A DNA stretch of 64,000 bases from Actinomyces minihominis (GTDB lineage Bacteria; Actinomycetota; Actinomycetes; Actinomycetales; Actinomycetaceae): NCBI RefSeq assembly GCF_900187855.1, contig NZ_FYEG01000008.1, positions 27,358-91,357 on the forward strand. Direction: 5' to 3'. The translations under genes and the position numbers were made by a program. How positions within the stretch are numbered: the stretch's first letter is position 1; each line of letters opens with the position of its first letter. The notes beneath the pieces are model-generated. The model saw only the letters and a program-made list of their open reading frames with translations. It did no database searches and had not been told where the DNA came from. Positions 8,488 through 16,854 of the stretch are shown here, in pieces.

Positions 8488-11229
8488 CTAGTGGGCCGCT
8501 GCACGCCACGAATCTCCCTCACCAACTGCCACATCCAAGGGCACCGACATCTTTACTGCCCCACCCATGGCATCGGCTACCAATCTCCGCACCCTGTCAG
8601 CTTCACCGGGCGCAACTTCAAGAACAAGTTCATCGTGAACCTGCAAGACCATGCGTGATTGGAAGTCTCCATCGAGAAGTGCGGCCTGAACGGCAATCAT
8701 CGCCACCTTGAAAATATCGGCCGCGGTGCCCTGGATCGGGGCGTTGAGCGCAGCTCGCTCTGCCATGTCACGCACGCGGCGCACCGAGGACTCCAGGTCG
8801 GGGAAGTAGCGCCTACGCCCGAACATGGTTTGCGTGTAGCCATCGATCCTGGCCTGTTCGACAACCTCACGCAGGTACTGGCCAATACGTCCGAATCTAT
8901 CGAAGTAGTCGTGGTGCAGTCTTCGAGCCTCTTCCACCGAGATACCAAGCTGCTTTGACAAGCCAAACGGCGAGAGACCGTATGCCAACCCGTAGGAAGT
9001 GGCCTTGATGCGGTTACGGAGGACACTGTCGACCTCACTGATGGGAACGTCAAAGACCCATGCTGCCATGGTCGCGTGCAGGTCCTCACCTGAATTAAAG
9101 GCAGCGATCAGCGCCTCGTCCTCTGAAAGATGAGCCATGATGCGCATTTCAATCTGCGAGTAGTCGATGCTCATGAGCTCACTGAAGCCTTCACCCACCA
9201 CAAAGGCCTCACGGATTCTCAGTCCGGACTCGGTTCGGGCAGGAATGTTTTGCAGGTTTGGATCAGAGGATGCCAGTCGTCCGGTTGCCGACGCAATCTG
9301 GCTGAAGGTCGAGTGGATACGTCCGTCGGGCTGCACTTCAGAAAGCAGCCCGTCAAGGGTTTGGACCAACTTGATCCGGTCGCGGTGGCGAAGTAGTGCT
9401 TCGAGGAAGGGGTGTCCGGTCTTTGCAAACAGGTCCTCAAGAGCACCAGCATCCGTTGTGTAACCGGTCTTGGTCTTACGGGTTTTGGGCATTCCCAGCT
9501 CCTCGAACAAGACCACTTGGAGCTGCTTCGGGCTGCCCAGGTTCACCTCGTGCCCAATGGCTGCGTAGGCATCTTCGGCTGCCTTCTCGGCTTGGCCCGC
9601 GTACTCCTTACGCAGGTCCTCAAGGACCTCTGTATCAACGGCAATGCCAGCGAACTCCATGTCAAAGAGAACCATCGAGACCGGGATTTCAATGTCCTTC
9701 AAGAGGCCATACGAATGGCGTTCCTCAAGTCCCGAACGCAACGGCTTGACCAGGGCGAGAACACTGACTGCATTCAATGCCGCGGCGTTGTGAGCCGGGC
9801 TCACCTGCTCCTCGAGATCGGTCTCACCTCGCGCCGCATCCACGCTGAACATAGCGCCGTCGTCCTCATCAACCTCCTGCGAACCAAGGTAGATTTCGGT
9901 CGTATTGCCGAGGCCGTAGTCCCGCTGGTTCGGGTTGCAGATGTACGCCGCGATCTCAGTATCAAACGCGGGCATCGCCATGTGCCACCCCTGCGCGATT
10001 AACCCGTGAGCCAGGGCCTTCCCACCGTGCACGACCAGGCGCGGATGATCAGCCAGGAACTCACCCAGAAGGCGGTCCTGTTCAGGTGAGATCTCCGCGG
10101 AGTCCACGACAACGACCGCCTCATCGGTCGCGAGGGCAAGAACGTCCAGCCGCGGCGAAGTTGGGGATAGATGACCGCTTCCCCAAAGCGCTACCTCTCG
10201 ATCTGCGAAGCCTTCGAGAACCTCCGCGAGATCACGCTCAGAAGAGATCACCACGACCTCGTCTGGAAGCACAACCTGGGTCGGTCCCGCCTCCTCTACG
10301 ACCTCGGTCACAGCCACATTGTCCCCCGACTCAACCGAGACCGTACCCCAGAAACGATCCATGGCCTTATGCACTCGTGTTCGCAACTGCCCAAACTCTA
10401 AAGTGTCGAAAAGGGAGGCCAGCGCCATCAGATCCGGCTCTTCCACACGGCACTCCTCCGGGCTGACATCCAGGGGCATATCTGTGACGAGGTGATTGAG
10501 CTTGCGATTACGAAGGACATCCGGAATGTGTTGTCGCAGTGCCTCACCTCGCTTGCCGCCGACTTCATCAGCACGTTCCAGAAGAGATTCGAGTCCACCG
10601 AACTTTGCCAACCATTGGGCAGCCGTCTTTGGCCCGACGCCGGGAATGCCGGGTAGGTTATCTGACGCCTCCCCAACCAGAGCGGCCAGCTCGGGGTAGG
10701 CAGCGGGTCTCACATCGTACTTAGCCTCCACCGCCTCGGGAGTCATGTAGTTGAGGTCGGAAGCGGAACGCCCCGGATAGAGGACCGTCACCCGGTCGTT
10801 AACCAGCTGGAACGTGTCGCGGTCGCCGGAGGCAATCAGGACCTCCATTCCCTCTGCCTTCGCGACCGTGGAGAGTGTTGCCAGCACGTCATCGGCCTCA
10901 AAGTTCTCAACAGTAATGGTGCGAACACCCATTTTTTCGAGGACGGCCTCAATTAGCTCAACCTGTCCCACGAACTCTTCTGGGGTCTTGTCGCGAGTCC
11001 CCTTGTACTCGGGATAGATTTCCGTTCGGAAGGAGTGCCTCGAAGGATCAAATGCGACGGCCACCAAATCGGGCTTCTCCGTGTCCAGAAGCTTGACGAG
11101 CATGGAGAGGAAACCGTAGACCGCATTGGTGTGCTGTCCTCCCGCAGCTGTGAAGGAGTCGGCGGGAAGCGCAAAGAATGCGCGGTACGCCATGGAGTGG
11201 CCATCGATGACAAGAAGTTTTTCGCTCAC
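8488..11229 (-). CDS. polA: DNA polymerase I
   Basis: A 913-residue family A DNA polymerase for Okazaki fragment processing and repair synthesis. The N-terminal 5'-3' exonuclease domain (about 1-300) carries VAFDPSRHSFR, ASGDRDTFQLV and GIPGVGPKTA. The central domain is 3'-5' exonuclease-like but its usual acidic catalytic residues are not obvious. The C-terminal polymerase has motif A (SIDYSQIEMRIMAHLS), motif B (RNRIKATSYGLAYG) and motif C (QVHDELVLEV). The GTG start at 11229 has a G-rich stretch almost touching it, so initiation may be leaderless or near-leaderless. It is divergent from the thioesterase gene, 34 bp away. Confidence 0.97.
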   Translation of the reverse strand: MSEKLLVIDGHSMAYRAFFALPADSFTAAGGQHTNAVYGFLSMLVKLLDTEKPDLVAVAFDPSRHSFRTEIYPEYKGTRDKTPEEFVGQVELIEAVLEKMGVRTITVENFEADDVLATLSTVAKAEGMEVLIASGDRDTFQLVNDRVTVLYPGRSASDLNYMTPEAVEAKYDVRPAAYPELAALVGEASDNLPGIPGVGPKTAAQWLAKFGGLESLLERADEVGGKRGEALRQHIPDVLRNRKLNHLVTDMPLDVSPEECRVEEPDLMALASLFDTLEFGQLRTRVHKAMDRFWGTVSVESGDNVAVTEVVEEAGPTQVVLPDEVVVISSERDLAEVLEGFADREVALWGSGHLSPTSPRLDVLALATDEAVVVVDSAEISPEQDRLLGEFLADHPRLVVHGGKALAHGLIAQGWHMAMPAFDTEIAAYICNPNQRDYGLGNTTEIYLGSQEVDEDDGAMFSVDAARGETDLEEQVSPAHNAAALNAVSVLALVKPLRSGLEERHSYGLLKDIEIPVSMVLFDMEFAGIAVDTEVLEDLRKEYAGQAEKAAEDAYAAIGHEVNLGSPKQLQVVLFEELGMPKTRKTKTGYTTDAGALEDLFAKTGHPFLEALLRHRDRIKLVQTLDGLLSEVQPDGRIHSTFSQIASATGRLASSDPNLQNIPARTESGLRIREAFVVGEGFSELMSIDYSQIEMRIMAHLSEDEALIAAFNSGEDLHATMAAWVFDVPISEVDSVLRNRIKATSYGLAYGLSPFGLSKQLGISVEEARRLHHDYFDRFGRIGQYLREVVEQARIDGYTQTMFGRRRYFPDLESSVRRVRDMAERAALNAPIQGTAADIFKVAMIAVQAALLDGDFQSRMVLQVHDELVLEVAPGEADRVRRLVADAMGGAVKMSVPLDVAVGEGDSWRAAAH

Positions 11230-11263
11230 TCCCCCAGCCTAGAGCGCGGCTAGTGTTAGTTCC

Positions 11264-11641
11264 ATGCCAGAGAAGAATGCACTCGGGGACAAACTCGGAA
11301 TTGTCGCCCTTGAACTTACCGCCGAACACGCTGTCTTCACCATGCCGGTTGAGGGAAACACCCAGGTCGCCGGAGTCCTCCATGGGGGCGCCACAGCAGC
11401 ATTATGTGAGAATGCGGCCTCCCGGGCTGCGAACGTTTACGCCCGCGAGAAAGGTGCTGTCGCAATGGGAACAGAGCTTTCCATCAGCCACCTGCGTCCC
11501 GGCCTACGCGGACTGGTAACTGCGACCGCCACGGCCGAACACCTCGGGCGGACTCGGACAGTTCACCGCGTCACGGTTAAAGATGAACGAGGCCGGTTGG
11601 TCTCAACCGCCCTCGTCACCAACATGATTGTGACCCGCTAG
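11264..11641 (+). CDS. Hotdog-fold PaaI-type thioesterase
   Basis: A 125-residue single-domain hotdog thioesterase. The signature VAGVLHGGATAALCENAAS matches the catalytic helix of the PaaI/MenI group, where HGG plus an acidic residue (Glu here) support acyl-CoA hydrolysis. The physiological substrate cannot be read from sequence; small aromatic or naphthoyl-CoA thioesters are typical. The gene is divergent from polA and convergent with pdtaR; the two stop codons overlap (bases 11638-11641). Confidence 0.85.
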   Translation: MPEKNALGDKLGIVALELTAEHAVFTMPVEGNTQVAGVLHGGATAALCENAASRAANVYAREKGAVAMGTELSISHLRPGLRGLVTATATAEHLGRTRTVHRVTVKDERGRLVSTALVTNMIVTR

Positions 11642-12231
11642 TCGCCAGCCACCTGGTCAATCACCGCGTCGGCAACCTCGCGCATAGAGAGGCGACGGTC
11701 CATTGACGTCTTCTGGATCCAACGGAACGCCTCGGGTTCGGTCATATCCATGCGCTTGATGAGCAGCCCCTTGGCTCGGTCAACGCGCTTACGCGTCTCA
11801 AAGCGTTCCGACAGGTCTGCAATCTCAGTTTCCAGAGCTTCAATCTGGCTCTGCCGCGAGAGTGCAATCTCAACTGCGGGAATGAGGTCGTTCGGCCCAA
11901 ACGGCTTGGTGACGTAGGCCATGGCGCCCACTTCAGCTGCCCTTTGCACCAACTCTTTCTGAGAGAAGGCGGTCAGCATGACAACAGCCGTGGGGATCTC
12001 TTTCAGGATCTGCTCAGCAGCCGTGATTCCTTCAACCTTGGGCATCTTCACGTCCAGAACGCAGACATCCGGCTCAAGTTCGAGGGCCAGATCGATTGCC
12101 TCCTGGCCATCGGCTGCTTCGCCTACAACTTCGTAACCAGCAGCCGACAGAATCTCAACAATATCCAGCCTGATAAGGGTCTCATCTTCGGCGACCAGGA
12201 CACGCTTGGCAGCGGACTCAGGTTTCGTCAT
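11638..12231 (-). CDS. pdtaR: ANTAR-domain response regulator, PdtaR type
   Basis: A 197-residue two-domain regulator. Residues 10-130 form a receiver domain with the acidic pair (AEDE), phospho-acceptor Asp60 (VLDVKMP) and the conserved Lys in YVTKPFGP. Residues 135-195 form an ANTAR RNA-binding domain (RVDRAKGLLIKRMDMTEPEAFRWIQKTSMDRRLSM). PdtaR-type proteins bind dual-hexaloop RNA structures and act by antitermination after phosphorylation by a PdtaS-like kinase. No cognate kinase gene is in this window. It is a solitary gene with about 225 bp of untranslated DNA upstream. Confidence 0.93.
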   Translation of the reverse strand: MTKPESAAKRVLVAEDETLIRLDIVEILSAAGYEVVGEAADGQEAIDLALELEPDVCVLDVKMPKVEGITAAEQILKEIPTAVVMLTAFSQKELVQRAAEVGAMAYVTKPFGPNDLIPAVEIALSRQSQIEALETEIADLSERFETRKRVDRAKGLLIKRMDMTEPEAFRWIQKTSMDRRLSMREVADAVIDQVAGD

Positions 12232-12457
12232 GGGGTCTTCTCTTTCAGTTTGCTTTGCCCATCATCTTATAACCGCAATGACCTGACATTTGGAAACTTC
12301 GTACGACAGGGCCAATAATTGCCCAAACTCGCTGCCCGACACTTAGATAACGACGCCATATAGATTTCCGTCATAGAAATACTCAAACCAAAGGGGTACT
12401 GAAACTCCGAAAGTGGATCTTTCCTTCACATGGAGGCATAGCTGCTGCCCAGGCCCC

Positions 12458-13300
12458 CTACATTCGTTCCTTGATGCCGAACTTGATCAGCAACCAGTTC
12501 ACGGGATAGGCGGTGCAGAAGCCCGCCAGCATGGCGATCTGCATCATGAACCAGAAGACCGGGGTGTTCGTTGCTACCTGCCCTCCGAGGAAGGTTGGGA
12601 AGATCCACAGCTGGCCGATTGCCATCGCCCCATACATTCCGATCTGCCATGCAGATAGAGACAACACATCGGCCTTTGCAGCAGTCTTGATGTTGCCCCA
12701 AATCCCGCGCTGGGGATTCATTGGTGAAATGGCGGCGTACTGGAACGTGATTCCAAAGAGCAGGGCCACGAAGTAGGAGATTACCCACCCCGCGAACAGG
12801 GGGTCCGTAAAAAACCATGACAGGCCCCCTACAACTGCGACACTTGGCACGAAAAAGATCAGCCATTCGACAACTAGGTCCGCCATAGAACACCCTGCCC
12901 CACAGTGGCTGGTCCCAATGAACACCGAAACGGGCATCGCGTGTGGCTTGCCCCTCATTCCCAGTGCGGGTTTCATCGACATTGCTGGCATGTTCGAAGA
13001 CTTCATGGGTGCTGTAGGTTGGTCCCCCATGCTCATCTTCATCGTCTTCATCGGTTGGCCCTGCGGAGGATGTCCGCCCTCACCGCGCAGTCCTGCCCTG
13101 CCCCACCACAGGTAGGCTGCTACCCAACCGACGGATCCCCATAGGCCATCAATCGGCCAGACGAAGTCCATTACTCTCATGAGTTGAGGGCGACGTCTGA
13201 CATCAATCGCAATGAATGCGGCACTCAGAACACCAAGGATCAAGCTGATAGTTGACAGAACTACCAGCCAAGTGGGCAGGTCGACACTGTGCAGTTGCAT
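12458..13300 (-). CDS. DUF4396 membrane protein with Met-rich segment and HCGAGC motif
   Basis: A 280-residue membrane protein with about six hydrophobic segments. The C-terminal two thirds (from GTSHCGAGCSMADLVVEW) match the DUF4396 family, whose function is not established. Between the N-terminal helices and this domain is a linker (about residues 80-125) containing ten Met residues, several as MxM or MxxM. Met-rich segments of this kind bind Cu(I) in copper-handling proteins, and the HCGAGC motif could ligate a metal, so a role in metal handling is a reasonable inference. The start ATG at 13300 has AAGGA upstream. It lies 8 bp after the duplicated-domain gene and may share its transcript. 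Confidence 0.75.
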   Translation of the reverse strand: MQLHSVDLPTWLVVLSTISLILGVLSAAFIAIDVRRRPQLMRVMDFVWPIDGLWGSVGWVAAYLWWGRAGLRGEGGHPPQGQPMKTMKMSMGDQPTAPMKSSNMPAMSMKPALGMRGKPHAMPVSVFIGTSHCGAGCSMADLVVEWLIFFVPSVAVVGGLSWFFTDPLFAGWVISYFVALLFGITFQYAAISPMNPQRGIWGNIKTAAKADVLSLSAWQIGMYGAMAIGQLWIFPTFLGGQVATNTPVFWFMMQIAMLAGFCTAYPVNWLLIKFGIKERM

Positions 13301-13308
13301 GGTGTTCC

Positions 13309-14409
13309 TTATGAAGTCGGACTAGTTCTAGAGAGCCAATCGTAGGTAGACACTGAAGTCACCCGCACCTGCAAAAGTCCCCGCACCGGCACATCTGGAG
13401 TTATCGCCGAATACTCGCCAACAACCCGCCATGACCACAAGCCATGCTCTTCAAGCTGATCCCTGGTAGCTTGCCGAAACCGCTCCCATTCATCTTCAGT
13501 CATGGCCGAAAGTATCCCGCGCGCCGAGTGGTCAGTCAGAACCTCACGTGTGAAGGACAAAAGATCGATCGGTGGTCGGTCGGCAAAAATCACCAGGTCA
13601 CTCTGACGACCAGATCCATGAATATGCGAATGCACCCGATTGCAGACTCGATCGAAAGCACCAAACAGTTGTGCACTTGAGTACCTCATTCGGTCATCTG
13701 GTAGCACCCCGCTCCCAAGCCCTTTTATCTCCTTAGGCAAAGACTTGGACTCCCAGAGAACATCCAAAACTGCGGCACGGTGAGCGTCATATGTCCGCCC
13801 CTCACTCCGGGCACACACCTCCACAAACTCGTCAGTTGGAAACGCATCAACCGGGATCTCGCCATGAAACTGCAGATCCTTTACACCCGGTGGTCGAGAA
13901 GCCACTTGAGCACCGTGAGAGCTACGCGACCTACCTGAGGAACGCTGTCGTTCTTCAAGTTCAAAAACCTGCCGGGCCGTCCAAGGCCTGTAGTTCTCAG
14001 ACTCAACCTCAGGATCACGCGTCCAAATGACCGCGTTCATAGCGCAATCAGAAATGCACTGCGTAGCTAGAGAAGACAGGGAGCGCGAAGATCTATCTGG
14101 GAACTCGATAAGGGAGTCACCAAAGCCTTTTACTTCGAGACGGGCGCCGACACTATCGCATAGCTCCACCGCAGCTTCCTTCAACTGAAAAGTAGAGTAC
14201 CCACGCCGCGTCGCTGAGGCACGTGCGTGTTCCGTGGCTTCCGGACCGAAGTTGAAGAGAAGGTCACCATACGGTTCCTCAAAGAGACCGAGCCGGTCCA
14301 GAAAGGACACAATCTTCATCCGATGGGAGTGGTAGTCCTTTCCGGCCTTGTTATCGGCACACATCTCTATGTACTCATCGACCGGAAACCCACTGATGTC
14401 AACAACCAT
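13309..14409 (-). CDS. Unknown protein made of two copies of one domain
   Basis: A 366-residue predicted cytoplasmic protein that I do not recognise. Residues about 4-125 and 185-300 align with each other: FPVDEYIEMCA with FPTDEFVEVCA, YHSHRMKIVSFL with YDAHRAAVLDVL, GYSTFQLKEAAVELC with RYSSAQLFGAFDRVC, and FGDSLIEFPDRSSRSLSSLA with QSDLVIFADRPPIDLLSFT. The linker between them is rich in Arg and Ser. No catalytic motif, signal peptide or membrane segment is seen. The ATG at 14409 follows a strong AGGAGG site, which rules out the longer upstream reading. The gene is followed at 8 bp by the DUF4396 gene. Both sit in the accessory part of the window. Confidence 0.75.
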   Translation of the reverse strand: MVVDISGFPVDEYIEMCADNKAGKDYHSHRMKIVSFLDRLGLFEEPYGDLLFNFGPEATEHARASATRRGYSTFQLKEAAVELCDSVGARLEVKGFGDSLIEFPDRSSRSLSSLATQCISDCAMNAVIWTRDPEVESENYRPWTARQVFELEERQRSSGRSRSSHGAQVASRPPGVKDLQFHGEIPVDAFPTDEFVEVCARSEGRTYDAHRAAVLDVLWESKSLPKEIKGLGSGVLPDDRMRYSSAQLFGAFDRVCNRVHSHIHGSGRQSDLVIFADRPPIDLLSFTREVLTDHSARGILSAMTEDEWERFRQATRDQLEEHGLWSWRVVGEYSAITPDVPVRGLLQVRVTSVSTYDWLSRTSPTS

Positions 14410-14809
14410 GTCTGCCTCCTCGAACCAGACCCGTCCGCAACCGTGCAGGCAGGCTAGTTGGTGCCTCCGACAAAATGGAGTACCCCCAAAACCCAACCCG
14501 ATATCGGGGTTGATTTCAGGTTTTCACCAAGCGATTACAAGAGGACCTTCCGTACAACCAAGCAGTCGGAGCTCCCAAGCAACCAGGCACGCATACGAGC
14601 CAAAACCATCGGCCTTCCCTTGAGATTTCACAACATTGACTTATGAGGATCCCCGCACTCGCGAGGAGCTCTGTGACACTGGTTAGGCCGACAACGAGGG
14701 TTGGAATGAAGCCTACGAGGTCGTGAACTGGGTGCGCCAAGCGATTGCTATTGTGCGACGCGAAGAGAAGACACCGTAGCCCGGGGGCCACCGTTGGCAA
14801 AACAGGAAG
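14410..14809. other. Intergenic region with a palindrome and a possible decayed coding fragment
   Basis: No intact gene is supported here. A near-palindrome CAACCCGATATCGGGGTTG (14494-14512) lies about 85 bp upstream of the duplicated-domain gene and could be an operator. The right part holds a possible degraded coding fragment, listed separately. Confidence 0.5.
14624..14779 (+). pseudogene. Possible decayed coding fragment with in-frame stop
   Basis: One plus-strand frame reads like protein on both sides of an in-frame TAG (14684-14686): TYEDPRTREELCDTG before it and EGWNEAYEVVNWVRQAI after it, ending at TAG 14777-14779. There is no start codon or ribosome-binding site. The composition looks like coding sequence, but no family is recognised and chance cannot be excluded. 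Confidence 0.25.
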
Positions 14810-15448
14810 CTAGCCCGCCTTTCTTGCCTTGCTCTCCTCCGCGAGCCCCGCAAGTTTTCCGCCCCTGTCTACACAGCTGACTTCAGGGTCGCTCTCCAAC
14901 GAGAGTTCGTACCGGATCTTCTGAGAGGGCATCTCCGCGTTCGGCCACGACATGGAGAGTATCGGACCGTAGTCGGTCTGTTGCTGAACTTGCCGCAAAG
15001 GATCCAGGTGCCCAAGGTAGCCGTCTTTCATCTGTCGAATGTAAGTTGTGACAGAGTCTGGCCACACATAGTACTCATCGTCGAAGACAGTCACGCCTTG
15101 CAACACCGCATCGGCATAGGCCTTCGCGGTGGCCTGTACTCCTGCCATGTCTGGGTCTCCGCCCGCGAGGTACTCGTCCTCAGCAGCGTTTAAGGCATCG
15201 TTGTAGGGATAGACGGTCGTGTTAATTCCACACACGACCTCGAGAAACAAGTCTCCAGCCTCTTCGTCTGTCATCACCAATGTCGTAGGCTCCGGTTCCG
15301 GCTCTGGCTCTGATTCTGACTGTGGGATTGCCTCTATGGCAGATTGGATCCGGTTTTCTTCGGGCTCACTGATTTTCTCTGTTGAACAGCCCGCAACTGT
15401 CATGAGGGCGGCTCCCAAACACGCTCCTAGTACGAGTCCCCGTCTCAT
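14810..15448 (-). CDS. Hypothetical lipoprotein with Glu-Pro linker
   Basis: A 212-residue predicted lipoprotein of unknown function. The signal peptide ends at lipobox Cys21 (TVAGCST). It is followed by a low-complexity linker with alternating Glu-Pro (SEPEPEPEP), then a mature domain of about 150 residues with many acidic and aromatic residues and two Cys (VVCGINTT and VSCVDRG) that could form a disulfide. No enzyme motif is seen. Similar Glu-Pro linkers occur in two neighbouring secreted proteins, which suggests a shared cell-envelope setting. Confidence 0.75.
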   Translation of the reverse strand: MRRGLVLGACLGAALMTVAGCSTEKISEPEENRIQSAIEAIPQSESEPEPEPEPTTLVMTDEEAGDLFLEVVCGINTTVYPYNDALNAAEDEYLAGGDPDMAGVQATAKAYADAVLQGVTVFDDEYYVWPDSVTTYIRQMKDGYLGHLDPLRQVQQQTDYGPILSMSWPNAEMPSQKIRYELSLESDPEVSCVDRGGKLAGLAEESKARKAG

Positions 15449-15555
15449 ATATCTTTATGTTTCCTTTCCATCTTTGCGTTGAGCATACGAGAGTTTGGTG
15501 ATCGACTTTGTCGAATCGGACCGTGACCACGACTCTGCGCAAAAATGTCGTAGAT

Positions 15556-15583
15556 GGATCATCCCCGTTCTCGCGGGGTGCAC
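15556..15583 (-). CRISPR. Single orphan repeat resembling a type I-E CRISPR repeat
   Basis: On the minus strand a 28-nt unit begins GTGCACCCCGCG and ends ACGGGGATGATCC. Its length, the CCCCG/CGGGG dyad and the GATGATCC end closely match actinobacterial type I-E repeats. Only one copy was found and no second recognisable repeat occurs at a 60-62 nt interval, so this is at most an array relic or a solo repeat. Confidence 0.4.
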
Positions 15584-15619
15584 ACTTGCTTCTCAGAATC
15601 TTTACACGAACCCGGCCTC

Positions 15620-15645
15620 CTAATCCCCACGAAAGTGGGGATTAG
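15620..15645. repeat. Perfect 11-bp inverted repeat with GAAA loop
   Basis: Arms CTAATCCCCAC and GTGGGGATTAG flank a GAAA tetraloop. Neither strand has a T-run after the stem, so it is not a clear terminator. It lies 36 bp from the CRISPR-like repeat, close to a spacer length. Confidence 0.5.
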
Positions 15646-15819
15646 CAACTGCTACGGCAAGTACTGATAGCCGTGTTCCCAGGGCCAGAGATCAGCACCG
15701 ATTAACTCATTGACGGTGCTCCGCCGAAGGATATTCGAGTTCGTGCCTGGGTGGGGCGAAAGACGGTACGCAACGCGCATCGCGCGGTTCAGACTATGAC
15801 AGCGTACGACCGACGCTGC

Positions 15820-16464
15820 CTACTCGCAGATCCCCCACCCCGGGTTGAGACTGATGTGAACATGGTCGTAGTGGTTCGCGGTGATACTGCCGCGATCTTC
15901 CATTCCGGACCATCCACCGCCCATGTTGATCTGCTGCTGCCAAATCACGTACGAGACGTTTAGGCTGCCCATGTTCTCCAGGGCCCACTGGGCAACACTA
16001 TCGCCGAGGCCCGCGTTACCGGGAACCATCACATCCAGGGCTAGACCCGAACCGTGATCACCCGAATCCCCCGGACGGTAACCACCAATGTTTGAGATAC
16101 CGAAAAGGTCGGTAATCATGGAACGGACCTGGCCCGTCCAGTTGTCCTCTACTCCGCACCTGCCAACACCAATACTTCGCGAGGCGGTCATTTCGGTCGT
16201 GGAACTCTCTGCCACCTCGGGCTCCGGCGCGGGAGCCTCAGCTCTGGCATCCACTGTGTCGCCGGGTTCCCACGGCATTTCCAAGGAGACGATTGTAGCT
16301 GTCGCCCTTGCGGGGTCCTTCAAGATGAGGTCGGCTTCGCGCTGAAGGGGCGAAGCGTTTGGGTTTTCGTAGATGGGCGAGGCCGATGCCCCTGCAATGG
16401 CTGAAAAGCCCAAGAAACCCACCGTCATGGCTGCAGAAACACGTGCCACTCGGGATACTCTCAT
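15820..16464 (-). CDS. Secreted M15-like (ARB-07466-type) putative peptidoglycan peptidase
   Basis: A 214-residue exported protein. The N-terminal 35 residues form a signal peptide (MTVGFLGFSAIAGASAS); an acidic Pro/Glu linker follows, then a C-terminal domain with GYRPGDSGDHGSGLALDVM and HYDHVHISLNP. The His and Asp of DHGSGLALD and the HxH of DHVHIS are the expected zinc ligands of M15/LAS-type D-Ala-D-Ala peptidases, so a cell-wall hydrolase role is likely. A Cys pair (GRCGVED and GICE) may form a disulfide. The ATG at 16464 follows GGAAGAG. A CGTAACCATT motif lies about 97 bp upstream and is shared with the 3D-domain gene at 19.4 kb. Confidence 0.8.
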   Translation of the reverse strand: MRVSRVARVSAAMTVGFLGFSAIAGASASPIYENPNASPLQREADLILKDPARATATIVSLEMPWEPGDTVDARAEAPAPEPEVAESSTTEMTASRSIGVGRCGVEDNWTGQVRSMITDLFGISNIGGYRPGDSGDHGSGLALDVMVPGNAGLGDSVAQWALENMGSLNVSYVIWQQQINMGGGWSGMEDRGSITANHYDHVHISLNPGWGICE

Positions 16465-16560
16465 TTGCTCTCTTCCGACATTCAACACATGGCGAAAATC
16501 ATTTGTCGCTGACAAACCATCTAACATTGGCTCAGCCTAGACCAACTCACTATGTCACGA

Positions 16561-16570
16561 AATGGTTACG
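16561..16570 (-). promoter_or_regulatory. CGTAACCATT motif upstream of the M15-like gene
   Basis: On the minus strand CGTAACCATT occurs about 97 bp before the start codon. The same 10-mer lies about 68 bp before the secreted 3D-domain gene (20246-20255). GTAAC-type half-sites resemble the recognition sequence of MtrA, which controls cell-wall hydrolase genes in Actinobacteria; this link is an inference. Confidence 0.35.
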
Positions 16571-16676
16571 GCGAAAGTCACTGGTTCCCAGCGGGGCCAG
16601 GAAACGGTAGTTCTTGGCCCCGAAACTTCCTTGAGATAAAACTCGGCCAACGTGCCCCACGCAATGCACTGCCGCG

Positions 16677-16697
16677 TAGATGATGCGGAATCATCTA
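16677..16697. repeat. 8-bp inverted repeat, operator-like
   Basis: TAGATGAT and ATCATCTA flank a 5-bp centre (GCGGA). It lies in the 390-bp region between the divergent M15-like and DUF4342 genes and could be a regulator site for either. Confidence 0.4.
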
Positions 16698-16760
16698 TAC
16701 AAGGTAGGTGAGCAGACACCCCTGCATCGGTAAAAAACGTGAGTATGCGGCGCGCTTCTG

Positions 16761-16840
16761 TTCGTCCTCATTAGAATGAGGGACACGAAACCACCCGGTT
16801 TGGGCGTAAAAGAGAACCACCCGGTTTGGGCGTAAAAGAG
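16761..16840 (+). repeat. Inverted repeat followed by two perfect tandem 26-bp repeats
   Basis: First comes an interrupted inverted repeat (TTCGT-CCTCATT / AATGAGG-ACGAA, 16761-16789). Two identical, abutting 26-bp units follow (16789-16814 and 16815-16840), each beginning AACCACCCGG and ending GCGTAAAAGAG. The second ends 14 bp before the DUF4342 start, directly ahead of its ribosome-binding site. The placement suggests a duplicated promoter or operator element. Confidence 0.7.
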
Positions 16841-16854
16841 TGGGGAGCACCGCA

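Larger units (their letters stand above)
15449..15819. other. Intergenic region with CRISPR-like repeat and hairpin
   Basis: No gene is supported. It contains a single 28-bp type I-E-like repeat and, 36 bp further on, a perfect 11-bp hairpin; both are listed separately. No cas genes are present in the window. Confidence 0.6.

Noticed and set aside
14647..14670. Second CRISPR-like repeat (GGATCCCCGCACTCGCGAGGAG)
   Set aside because: It lacks the full 28-bp pattern, the dyad is imperfect, and the bases are better explained by the protein-like frame that runs through it.
14516..14800. 94-codon minus-strand frame between the duplicated-domain gene and the lipoprotein
   Set aside because: No ribosome-binding site, odd composition and no motif; overlapped by a different protein-like frame on the other strand.
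15650..15822. In-frame extension past the TAG of the M15-like gene
   Set aside because: About 56 codons stay open and some look protein-like, but the domain is complete at the stop and this length can occur by chance.
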